A stretch of 45,811 nt of DNA from Opitutia bacterium (lineage in GTDB: Bacteria > Verrucomicrobiota > Verrucomicrobiia > Opitutales > T3Sed10-336), in NCBI GenBank assembly GCA_003558065.1, contig PWMU01000002.1:1-45811 (forward strand), in the 5' to 3' direction. The first letter of the stretch is position 1; the number at the start of each line of letters is the position of its first letter. Of the stretch, positions 19,664-27,797 are shown piece by piece. The translations under genes and the position numbers were made by a program. The notes beneath the pieces are model-generated. The model was not told where the DNA came from. It searched no databases and saw nothing but the letters and a program-made list of their open reading frames with translations.

Positions 19664-21883
19664 TCAGTCGGCTGACAGGCGGAGCCGGATAAAGCGACGG
19701 TTCGCGTCGGTCATCGGCGTATTGTCGCGAACGATAAGAACGTTCCGGTCATCCAAAACCACGGTGGTGTGCTCCTCACCCGACTCCCAGTCAAGGAGAT
19801 TGGAGGAAACTTCAACCTCGTAGCTCACTCCGACCGCACTGGCGTTGCGCACGACCGTCAGGGAAAGGAATTCCTGATCGTCGGCAGCCTCGGTTCCTAT
19901 GACCGGAAGCATCGCCGAAGCGGGAACCGTGGGATTGCCGAAGCGGAGAGCGTACTCGGCAAGATTGGATACGCCGTCGCCGTCGGGGTCGTCGGCAAGA
20001 CCATCCATCCCCGCGGGCAGCTCGAACCGGGCGATCCAGTCGTTGAAACTCTCCGGCGCGGCGCCGGGCATCAGCGCAATGCCAAACGGGCTGTTTTCAC
20101 CGGACAAAATGCTTTCCACCTCGCCGGAACCATCGGCGGCGGCAAAGAAAATATGTCCATCCGACTGGTCGGCATTATCAATTCGCTCCGCCCAAAAGAG
20201 GGTGCTCCCATCATCGGACAGCGTGATGCCCAACGGCAACTGACGGTCCGTGTAGAGATCGGTAATTGAACCCGTATCCAGATCGTACACCTGTACTAAA
20301 TCCTCGCCGAAACTAGATACATAGAGACTCTCGGAACCTTCGTCGACGAACAGTCCATAAACGCCACCAACCAGCGTATCCACTTCTTCCACATCACCGC
20401 TTCCATCGGCATTGACCCGCCAAAGCGTGCCATCATCGGCCGAGACAAGGTAAATTTGATCCGCATCACGGTCCACCGCAATGGCCGCAGTCTGGGAATC
20501 GCTCTGATCGATCAGGTGCTGAATATCTCCTCCGTCCAAATCCGACGAGAACAATCCATCGCTGAATTCACTCCAGTACAACCTGTCCCCGTGCATAAGC
20601 AGAAACTGCGGAGTCACGCGGCCGTCGGCGATCGTGGTCACTTCGGTTCCGTCGATGTTGGACCGGGCGATGCGTCCGGCGCCATTTTCCGCCCAATAAA
20701 TGTGACCGTTGACCGCGTCGACAATCACCCCGATGGGCCGTTGGAGGCCCGAGACCAAGGTCCGGGGATTGCCCCCGTCAATCGCGGAGGTGCGGATGGC
20801 GTCCTGATTCGCCCAGATCACATCACCCACCGTGATCGGCCCGATCGTAAAGGCAACGAGCTCGTTGTTGGTTTCCAGGGCGAATACTCGTCCGTCTCCT
20901 GCAAAGGCGACATCCCCGACCCAGTTGCCATTGTCATTGTCGGTCGACTGATTGTAGACCGCAAGCGGGGTATTGGTCTCCGTTTCCGACAAAGTTGAAA
21001 TGTCATAAAGGAGGATCTGGCGGTTGTCGGTACGAATTGCTCCCAGGTAACCGTTCTCGGCATCGACTCCGACCGGTCCTACTCTCTCGGGGAAGACGTC
21101 CGCGTCATAGCTGCCGATACTGGTGGCGGTCTCTTCCTCAAGATCGAACTCCATATATTCGAGAGGGTGATTGCCGGCGCTCCCCCAGAAGGTGTCACCC
21201 TCACCGAAGGCAACCGAGTTGTAAAACCGGCCCGAATTCGCATCCGCCGGCAAATCGGTCATCAGCGCATGCAAGTCGAAGTCCTCGCCGTTTTCGGTCG
21301 TGAGCACCGAAACGAAGATCTCGTTGCGGGAAGCGACCAGAATCTGTGTCGACTCGCCGCCCCCCCGCACGTCCAGGATATCCCCCCAACGTCTCGACCA
21401 TTCATGATACAGAGGCTCCTCGTCGTCGTCCAAAACGGCGTTTTTCCCGTCGGACGGATCGCCCGAGAAGATCACCTCGGGTTCGGCGCCTTCGTCGGCC
21501 CAACGATAGATCTTAAAGGGGCCGGGACCGCCGGCGGTGTCGGTGGTCAGGTTCGCGGCGTAAATGACCCCGTCGTCAGCCACGCGAATCTTGTTGAGCG
21601 GAAAGTTGCCGCCGGAAACCCCTTCCACCGACAATTGCCCGATCTCGTCCCCGGAATCGGAGTCGAGAATATGAACGGAAAGCCCTCCTGCCCGGTTGAC
21701 CACCAGCAGGTTGCCGGTATCCGGGTTGTAGGCGACCGTTCGCTGGGAATGGTTATCGGTCAGGTACTCGGCGTCGAACGGCGTGCGGAACCAGTCACGT
21801 TCCCAACCGATGTTCTGCCCAAACGCAGGGGCCAGAAGCGCAAGGAATAACGCGCCCGGAATGATAAAAAGGAGTTTCTTCAT
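19664..21883 (-). CDS. Exported double-propeller protein with type-3-like Ca linker and C-terminal module, no PEP-CTERM
   Basis: The 739-residue protein has a signal peptide (MKKLLFIIPGALFLALLAPA). Residues about 25-360 are one propeller-like region (VAYNPDTGNLLVVNRAGGL, DGVIYAANL, DGRVFALETNN). Residues about 364-620 are a YWTD-type propeller closely related to the genes at 1-4148 (VIWANQDAIRTS, GLQRPIGVIVD, IYWAENGAGRIARSNIDG, LYWSEFSDGLF). Then comes a Ca-binding linker DDPDGDGVSNLAEYAL and a C-terminal module with YEVEVSSNLLDW and RRFIRLRLSAD at the extreme end. It lacks the PEP-CTERM signal of its shorter relatives, so it is probably secreted or anchored differently. Head-to-head with the GH20 gene across a region with a 26-bp dyad. 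Function unknown. Confidence 0.88.
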   Translation of the reverse strand: MKKLLFIIPGALFLALLAPAFGQNIGWERDWFRTPFDAEYLTDNHSQRTVAYNPDTGNLLVVNRAGGLSVHILDSDSGDEIGQLSVEGVSGGNFPLNKIRVADDGVIYAANLTTDTAGGPGPFKIYRWADEGAEPEVIFSGDPSDGKNAVLDDDEEPLYHEWSRRWGDILDVRGGGESTQILVASRNEIFVSVLTTENGEDFDLHALMTDLPADANSGRFYNSVAFGEGDTFWGSAGNHPLEYMEFDLEEETATSIGSYDADVFPERVGPVGVDAENGYLGAIRTDNRQILLYDISTLSETETNTPLAVYNQSTDNDNGNWVGDVAFAGDGRVFALETNNELVAFTIGPITVGDVIWANQDAIRTSAIDGGNPRTLVSGLQRPIGVIVDAVNGHIYWAENGAGRIARSNIDGTEVTTIADGRVTPQFLLMHGDRLYWSEFSDGLFSSDLDGGDIQHLIDQSDSQTAAIAVDRDADQIYLVSADDGTLWRVNADGSGDVEEVDTLVGGVYGLFVDEGSESLYVSSFGEDLVQVYDLDTGSITDLYTDRQLPLGITLSDDGSTLFWAERIDNADQSDGHIFFAAADGSGEVESILSGENSPFGIALMPGAAPESFNDWIARFELPAGMDGLADDPDGDGVSNLAEYALRFGNPTVPASAMLPVIGTEAADDQEFLSLTVVRNASAVGVSYEVEVSSNLLDWESGEEHTTVVLDDRNVLIVRDNTPMTDANRRFIRLRLSAD

Positions 21884-21967
21884 AAGGGATCTCTGATTTT
21901 CAATATTGGAGGAAAGCGCCGATCCCCGCGCTGTGCGGGCGGCGCCGTGAACTCGAAGAGCTTCTTT

Positions 21968-21993
21968 TTGACATTCTGTTTACAGTTTGTCAA
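21968..21993. promoter_or_regulatory. 26-bp dyad in the divergent propeller/GH20 region
   Basis: Four blocks, TTGACA, CTGT, ACAG and TGTCAA, are each separated by 2 nt and are symmetric about the centre; 20 of 26 positions obey the dyad. Each half ends in a TTGACA reading outward on one strand, so the site could combine -35 elements and an operator for both divergent genes. No -10 with good match is found at the standard distance. Confidence 0.55.
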
Positions 21994-22113
21994 TTAGTAA
22001 CTTAACAAATTTCAGGGAAACCCCGGAATTGCCAAAGATTGTGTCGAATTTGCCTAAAACCTAATCTTGCGAATCGGGGACGACTCGGGCACGTTGTGGG
22101 CCACCTGCTTGTC

Positions 22114-24921
22114 ATGAATTCAAAATCCTGCATTTCCGTTCTGCTGTCCCTGCTCCTGCCGCTGGTCGCCCTTTCGGATGATTCGGCCAATACGGCCGAA
22201 AAGTCGCCCTGGAGTTTCGAGTTCAGTCCCTCCCGGGGCTTCAGTTTGGCCTACGACGAGATTCCGGTGATCCGCCAATCAACCCTTTACGTGGTGGAAC
22301 CCGGGTGGACGGGCGTGCGATACAATCAGGAGCAGACCGATCATGAGATCGACCGGGACGCCGCCGGGCGGGTCCTGTCGGTCGAGGGGGAAAACGACAC
22401 CTTCGCCTCCCGCTACCGTTTCGAGGCGGTTGACGACACAACCTTTCGTATTCAATTTCACGGTACGCTTCGCCGCGATGTCGAGGCTGAACTTGAGTAC
22501 GCCATCGGTTACTTCAACGCGGACCTGCTGGCGAGACGCGCTTTCAGCGCGGAGACGGAATCGGAAACGCTGGAGGGATACGTTCGCGATTTCCCCGAGT
22601 CCAGTGACGCCCACGCCAACGATCTGGCCCCGAACTTCCGGAACCTGGAAATCGACAGCAGGCTGGGCACACTCTCCCTCGAAGTCGACGCCGGAAACGA
22701 GCGGGTCCTCTTTTTCGACGCCCGCCGGTCCGCCCAGGGATGGGCCCGGCACGCCCCGGTGTTCTGGTGCGGGCTCGGACTCCCGGCCCGTCCGCTGACT
22801 TACGGCGAACCGTTCGAGGTTGAAATGACCATCACGATCGACCCCGCGGACCTCGCCGCGCCCGAAGACGAAGGCGAGTTCACGGTTTCCTCGGAACCGG
22901 CGCCGGCCGGGCAGTCGCAGCGCGACCGTCCCATCCGGATCATCCCGACCCCGAAGCATGCCGAACTCAAGGACGAAGGAGGGTTTCTGCTGAAGGACGG
23001 CGTCCGGTGGTCGGTTTCGGCCCCGGAATCGGACGAGCCCCTTCTCGATGCCACGGAATCCCTGCTGAAGAACCAGGGGCTGGAGCCACGCTCCCGACGC
23101 GCCCGGTCCGGCGACAACGTTGTCATCCGTATCAACGATCGCAGGACACACGGGCGCGCGCCGATCATTGAAGGATCCCCCGAGTGGCTGGACAACCCCG
23201 AAGGTTACCGGTTGAAGGTTGATTCGGAAGGAATCGAGATCGTGTCCGCCACCCACCGGGGAGCCTACTACGGGCTGCAAACGCTCGGACAGATTCTCCG
23301 CCCCCGGGACGACGGCACGCTTGCCCGTGCCGGCCTCATCGAGGACTGGCCCGCCCTTGGCTGGCGCGGCGTTCACTGGTTCCCGAGCGCTGCCGGTGTG
23401 CCCTTTCATGAGACTCTGACCGAGAACATTTTCGGCCGCTACAAATTCAATCACACGGTCATCCAATGCGAAGCCGCCGTCTGGGATTCAGCCCCGGAGA
23501 TCGCCGACCCGCGTTCGATTGAAAAAGACGACCTCCGGCACCTCGTGGAACTGTCCCGCTCCCGTTATTTGGAGCCGATTCCGCTGATAAACGTGCCGGG
23601 GCACGCCGAATGGATTTTCCGGCACGGGCACAACATGGACATCGTTGAAGACCCGGACACCCCGTACGCCTATTGTGTCAATCACCCGGGCAGTTACGAA
23701 TTCATAAAGCCGATCCTGAGCGAAGCGATCGAGATTTTCGAACCCGAAACCTTTCACCTCGGGCACGACGAAGTCACCATGCGCGGCGAATTCCCCCATC
23801 CGGACTGCCCTCGCTGCCAGGATGAAACAGCCACGGACCTGGTTTTAAAGCATTTGCACCGCCTGACCGGGTGGCTGGAGGAACGGGAAATCCAAACGAT
23901 GATCTGGGGCGACATGATGCTGGCTCATGAGGAAATTCCCGACACGGCGGCCTTCGCTCCGAACGTGGAGGAGGCAAGGAAACGCCGGGCCGGCATGCCG
24001 GACGACGTCATCATTACGGACTGGCATTATTACGAGGGAAGCGAATACCCGAGCCTGGACCTGTTTCATCAGGAAGGCCACCCCACCATCGCCTCCACCT
24101 GGCATCGGCCGCAGAACATCCAGCACTTCACCCGGGCGGCTATCGAAAATGGGTCCCTCGGGCTGCTGCAGACCACCTGGGCGGGCTTTTTCCCGGCTGA
24201 AGGGGTCCTCAACGACGGGCTTCACCAGTTTTCGGCATTTATACTCGCCGCCGAATACGCCTGGACCGGGAGGGAGGACGCCCCCTCGGCGCTCCCGTTC
24301 GAACCGGGAACCGAGTTCACGCGTGCCTACTACGGGATCGGTACGGACGAGCTTCCCGGCCGAACCGTCGATCTTTCCCCGGCCGCCCGGACGCCGAGGG
24401 CGGACTGGTTGGAAATGGGCGAGGGCTGGGATTTTAGAGACCTGCCCGCGGGCGAACAACGGCTCGACGACATCCTGTTCCGGATCCCGGAACAGACTAT
24501 GGTGGTGATCGGCGGTGCGCTGGCGCCGGAGACCGCGTGGAAGTCGGTTCGATTCGACTTGGACGCCGACGCCGACAAGCTGGCCCTTCTCAACGCCGCC
24601 GCCTACGGAAGCCCGGACGGGACGATTGCCGCCCGGATGACGGTGCGTTACGAGGACGGAAGCACCGTTCAGGAAGACCTGGCAATCGGACGCACCACGG
24701 CACATTGGGGACAGGACACGCCCGCCCTGCGATCGCCGGTCGCCTGGCAGAAGAGTTCTCCCGCCGGAACACCCGTCACCCTTCGGTTGACCCGCTGGCG
24801 GAATCCGCACCCGGAGAAAACCATCGCCTCGGTCGCCTTCGACACCGGCGCCGCCGAGCAGGCCTGGGCCCTGGCCGGCCTGACTCTGCTCTCCAACCCG
24901 GACACGGAAGAGAACCGGTAA
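22114..24921 (+). CDS. Exported GH20 beta-N-acetylhexosaminidase
   Basis: This 935-residue secreted glycosidase is expected to release terminal beta-linked GlcNAc/GalNAc from chitin-like, glycan or mucin-type substrates. The frame opens earlier, but the signal peptide MNSKSCISVLLSLLLPLVAL sets the start. Residues about 25-265 are a beta-rich domain I do not recognise. Residues about 276-405 are the GH20b-type domain (IIPTPKHAELK, GYRLKVDSEGIEIVSATHRGAYYGLQTL). The catalytic barrel begins at about 406 (GLIEDWPALGWRGVHWF) and contains the H-x-G-x-D-E signature with Asp552-Glu553 (FHLGHDEVTM). The last about 160 residues form another beta-rich region. Ligand residues of the signature are intact, so it should be active. 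Divergent from the propeller gene at 19664-21883. Confidence 0.92.
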   Translation: MNSKSCISVLLSLLLPLVALSDDSANTAEKSPWSFEFSPSRGFSLAYDEIPVIRQSTLYVVEPGWTGVRYNQEQTDHEIDRDAAGRVLSVEGENDTFASRYRFEAVDDTTFRIQFHGTLRRDVEAELEYAIGYFNADLLARRAFSAETESETLEGYVRDFPESSDAHANDLAPNFRNLEIDSRLGTLSLEVDAGNERVLFFDARRSAQGWARHAPVFWCGLGLPARPLTYGEPFEVEMTITIDPADLAAPEDEGEFTVSSEPAPAGQSQRDRPIRIIPTPKHAELKDEGGFLLKDGVRWSVSAPESDEPLLDATESLLKNQGLEPRSRRARSGDNVVIRINDRRTHGRAPIIEGSPEWLDNPEGYRLKVDSEGIEIVSATHRGAYYGLQTLGQILRPRDDGTLARAGLIEDWPALGWRGVHWFPSAAGVPFHETLTENIFGRYKFNHTVIQCEAAVWDSAPEIADPRSIEKDDLRHLVELSRSRYLEPIPLINVPGHAEWIFRHGHNMDIVEDPDTPYAYCVNHPGSYEFIKPILSEAIEIFEPETFHLGHDEVTMRGEFPHPDCPRCQDETATDLVLKHLHRLTGWLEEREIQTMIWGDMMLAHEEIPDTAAFAPNVEEARKRRAGMPDDVIITDWHYYEGSEYPSLDLFHQEGHPTIASTWHRPQNIQHFTRAAIENGSLGLLQTTWAGFFPAEGVLNDGLHQFSAFILAAEYAWTGREDAPSALPFEPGTEFTRAYYGIGTDELPGRTVDLSPAARTPRADWLEMGEGWDFRDLPAGEQRLDDILFRIPEQTMVVIGGALAPETAWKSVRFDLDADADKLALLNAAAYGSPDGTIAARMTVRYEDGSTVQEDLAIGRTTAHWGQDTPALRSPVAWQKSSPAGTPVTLRLTRWRNPHPEKTIASVAFDTGAAEQAWALAGLTLLSNPDTEENR

Positions 24922-24951
24922 ACGGGGGGCCGGCCGGATACAGGTGTTCCC

Positions 24952-26379
24952 TTATCCCTCGGATTGCCCCAGCGCCCGAACATAGCGGTGGGGCACCCCG
25001 TCGAAGGAGCCGTTGGTGAAGAAGACGACAACCCGCCGGGCGGCGGGGGTCGCGCTCACCCGCTCAAGCACGTCGAGCACCTCGGCGTTCTTTTCAACGG
25101 CCACGGCGTCGATCCCGTGCTCGGCGAGTTTGCGGGTCACGCAGGCCGTATCGAGCCGCTCTTCGGGAGTCAGCAGGTGCTTTCGGCTGATTTCCCCCAG
25201 AACCACTCGGTTCGCCGCGGACAAGGCCTCGACCAAAGCGTCCTGAACCCCGCGGGTGCGCATGGTGTTGCTGCGCGGCTCGAGCACGGCCCAGAGCTCG
25301 CCCTGCGGAAAGCGATTGCGGAGCGAACGGAGGGTTTCCCTGACGGCAGTCGGGTGGTGGGCGAAATCTTCGTAGACGGTGATTCCCCGGGCTTCACCCA
25401 GTTTCTCCAGACGGCGTTTGACGCCGACATAGCCGGAAAGCGGAGCGAGGGACAACCGGGAGGGGTCGTCGGGATAAAGGGCCAATCCAGCGGCCAACGC
25501 GGCCATGGCTGCGTTTCGGGCGTTGAACAACCCGCCCTGCCCCCAGGAAACGGTCCCCCATTCGGCCCCGCGCCAGAGCAGGCGAAACGAAGCCCCCTCT
25601 TCGGTCTCGCGGAAACTGACGATCCGGAGATAGGCGGCTTCACCGGTTCCGACGGTCGCCACCCGTGTCCAGGGCGCCGATTCCGCCCGAGGACAATTCG
25701 GATCGTCGCTGTTCGCCAGGATCCAGCCGTTGGCGGGGACGAGTTTGTAGAGATGCGTGAAGGTACGTTGAACGTCCTGCAGGTCGCGAAAGATATCGGC
25801 GTGGTCGAATTCGATATTGTTTACGACTAGGATACGGGGCAGGTAATGAATAAACTTGCTGCGTTTGTCGAAAAACGCGCTGTCGTATTCGTCGCCTTCA
25901 ATCACGAACGGATCGGTTTCACGCCCGAGTTCGGCCCCCCGGGGCAGGTCCCGCGGCACACCGCCCACAAAATACCCCGGTTGGGCCCCCGCCGCCTGCA
26001 GGAGGAGGGCGGCAAGCGCGCTGGTGGTGGTCTTGCCGTGGGTGCCGGTGATCACGAGGTTGTTGCGTTCTTTCAGGATAAAGCGTGAGAGCAGCTCCGG
26101 AAGCGAGGTGAATGCGGTTCGCCGCTCGGAGAGCAGCCATTCCACTTCGGGATTGCCGCGGGTCATGGCGTTGCCGACGACCACGAGGTCGGGCGTCTCC
26201 GACGCCAGCGCCCCTTCGTCGAAGCTGCTGCGAACCTTCACTCCGGCCTTCCGGAGCACGTCGCTCATCGGCGGGTAGACCTGGTCGTCCGCACCGCTCA
26301 CCTCGTGGCCCAGCGACTTCATAAGCAAGGCCGCATTGCCCATCGCCGTGCCACAGATACCCAGAAAATAAATACGCAT
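24952..26379 (-). CDS. mpl: UDP-N-acetylmuramate:L-alanyl-gamma-D-glutamyl-meso-diaminopimelate ligase
   Basis: This 475-residue Mur-ligase recycles the murein tripeptide by joining it to UDP-MurNAc with ATP, in the cytosol. The first domain has the Rossmann start MRIYFLGICGTAMGNAALL. The ATP-binding P-loop is TGTHGKTTT (residues 111-119). The signature DEYDSAFFDKRSKFIHYLPR and NNIEFDHADIF is specific to Mpl and sets it apart from MurC. Domain 3 carries YEDFAHHPTAVRETL and LEPRSNTMR. Its stop faces the GH20 stop at 30 nt, with no clear terminator. Upstream is a REP-like element, then the HPF-sigma fusion gene in the same direction; the 144-nt gap leaves co-transcription possible. Confidence 0.95.
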   Translation of the reverse strand: MRIYFLGICGTAMGNAALLMKSLGHEVSGADDQVYPPMSDVLRKAGVKVRSSFDEGALASETPDLVVVGNAMTRGNPEVEWLLSERRTAFTSLPELLSRFILKERNNLVITGTHGKTTTSALAALLLQAAGAQPGYFVGGVPRDLPRGAELGRETDPFVIEGDEYDSAFFDKRSKFIHYLPRILVVNNIEFDHADIFRDLQDVQRTFTHLYKLVPANGWILANSDDPNCPRAESAPWTRVATVGTGEAAYLRIVSFRETEEGASFRLLWRGAEWGTVSWGQGGLFNARNAAMAALAAGLALYPDDPSRLSLAPLSGYVGVKRRLEKLGEARGITVYEDFAHHPTAVRETLRSLRNRFPQGELWAVLEPRSNTMRTRGVQDALVEALSAANRVVLGEISRKHLLTPEERLDTACVTRKLAEHGIDAVAVEKNAEVLDVLERVSATPAARRVVVFFTNGSFDGVPHRYVRALGQSEG

Positions 26380-26469
26380 GCTCTGAAGACCGATCCGGTT
26401 TCAGGAAGAAGAGCAAACGACACCCCGCAAGCCAATGTCAAAATTGCGGCATCGGGCGCTCCCTGTGCC

Positions 26470-26495
26470 ATCGCGGCGTAAAGCCGCCCCTACAG
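26470..26495. repeat. REP-like palindromic element
   Basis: TCGCGGCGTAAAGCCGC followed by CCCTACAG matches the dispersed family. Here the CATAAA of the loop is CGTAAA, so the minus strand has no ATG. It lies between mpl and the HPF-sigma gene. Confidence 0.75.
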
Positions 26496-26523
26496 ACCCG
26501 ACCGGCTCATCCGGCAGCCTTTC

Positions 26524-27576
26524 CTAAACGCGGCTGCCGGGCTCCGCTTCTTCAAACAGCAACGTGCGCAGGCGGCTTTGAAGGAGAGCGATGATTTCCG
26601 CAACCTCGCTTTCGGGAATTCTTTCCACGAGCGCTACTTCGACAGCACTCAACCCTTCCACAAAGTGAAGCTCGAACACATGCTGCTCCTTCAGCGGCCA
26701 GTCGTGGGCGACCTCATGAAGGTAATTGAGCAGGTCGCGCCGTTCGACGGCTTCCTCGGGGGAATCCTCCGGATGCGGCAGCACCTCGGACAGTTCCGCC
26801 ATCGCGGACTCGATCGTGCGGTCGACCAGGTCGAGGGGACGCGCCGGATCGTAATCGCCGCCCCGCTCGGCTTCCTCCCTGAGAAACTGTTGCTCGCGCA
26901 ACGAAATATTGTCACGTTGCTCCTGGTCGAGCCGCTCGAACCGGCGGTTCAATTCCTCCTTGATCAGGCTGTATATCCAGAGGCGAAAGGACAAATCCGG
27001 CGGTTTCGCATCCGGTTCAGCCAGGGCCAGGCGGGCCGCCTCGTCGAGGACGCCCCGCGGGTCGATGGCGCCCTTGAAAATGGCACCTGACAGCTCCGCC
27101 CGGCGCACCCGCCGGCATACGTAATTAAAGAAACGGGGATAATTGTCTTTGAGGAGATCGCGAATAATCTCGGCCAGCGTCTGCGGCCCAACGCCGTTCT
27201 CCTGGGGGACCTCGGAAAACCGCACCGTCACTTCCTCCGGCCTGCGCCCGCGACGCTTCCAGACGGATTCATGCCGCAACTCGGCCTTGTGGTCCTCGAG
27301 TTGCCGTATCAGAACCCTGACCGCCTCGTCAAAAGCGGGAATCACCTCGCGGTGACTCTTCTCTCCCCTCAACACATTCGAAGGCAACCGGAGGGTCAGA
27401 GCGGCGGTAATCAGGGGCTTCCGCGCATGCTGCTCGAAAGCGATGTGCAGGTGAACCGCATCCGGAGGAAACCGCCTCAAATGCTCCTCAAGCTTGCCGA
27501 TCTTTTCGCGGAGTTTGCTCTCCAATGCGGAGTCTCGCTCAAGATTTTTCGTAACGATATTCCACGTCAATTCCAT
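26524..27576 (-). CDS. Fusion of ribosome-hibernation (HPF/RaiA) domain to a sigma-70-like region
   Basis: This is a 350-residue cytosolic protein. Residues about 1-112 match the S30AE fold of HPF/RaiA: LREKIGKLEEHLRRF, VHLHIAFEQHARKP, LRLPSNVLRGEKSHREVIPAFDEAV, IRQLEDHKAELRHE. After a basic RRGRRPEE linker, residues about 140-225 resemble sigma region 2 (IIRDLLKDNYPRFFNYVCRR, then FRLWIYSLIKEELNRRF). Residues about 285-345 resemble region 4, with the helix-turn-helix lead KEQHVFELHFVEGLSAVEVALVERIP. Region 4 is imperfect and DNA binding is unproven. Whether it acts as a sigma factor, an anti-sigma decoy, or only at the ribosome cannot be told. GGAGG precedes ATG 27576; a TTG at 27585 is the longer alternative. 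Its own promoter is probable. Confidence 0.8.
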   Translation of the reverse strand: MELTWNIVTKNLERDSALESKLREKIGKLEEHLRRFPPDAVHLHIAFEQHARKPLITAALTLRLPSNVLRGEKSHREVIPAFDEAVRVLIRQLEDHKAELRHESVWKRRGRRPEEVTVRFSEVPQENGVGPQTLAEIIRDLLKDNYPRFFNYVCRRVRRAELSGAIFKGAIDPRGVLDEAARLALAEPDAKPPDLSFRLWIYSLIKEELNRRFERLDQEQRDNISLREQQFLREEAERGGDYDPARPLDLVDRTIESAMAELSEVLPHPEDSPEEAVERRDLLNYLHEVAHDWPLKEQHVFELHFVEGLSAVEVALVERIPESEVAEIIALLQSRLRTLLFEEAEPGSRV

Positions 27577-27613
27577 AGCCTCCAACGCTCCTCATGAAGA
27601 TTGCCGAGACTCT

Positions 27614-27642
27614 TTTGTAGCAAAAAAGCCTCCAATAATCAA
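27614..27642 (-). promoter_or_regulatory. Candidate sigma-70 promoter of the HPF-sigma gene
   Basis: On the minus strand TTGATT (27642-27637), a 17-nt spacer, and TACAAA (27619-27614). Each hexamer has four of six consensus matches and the spacing is ideal. It would give a leader of about 30 nt. Confidence 0.5.
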
Positions 27643-27797
27643 CTGCGTTCTTTCAGCCGTGAAACGCGCAAATCAGGATGCCGCGGAGCGACTTGAAAAC
27701 CTGACCGGAGTCAACCCCCCTTTGACGCTGCTTCACACTCCGACAGGGCGCTCAATTTGAAAATGCCGCAGCGGCCAGCCCCTCGATCCCGGCCCGA

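Noticed and set aside
24952-26379. MurC instead of Mpl
   Set aside because: The DEYDSAFFDKRSKFIHYLPR and NNIEFDHADIF signature is that of Mpl; MurC lacks it.
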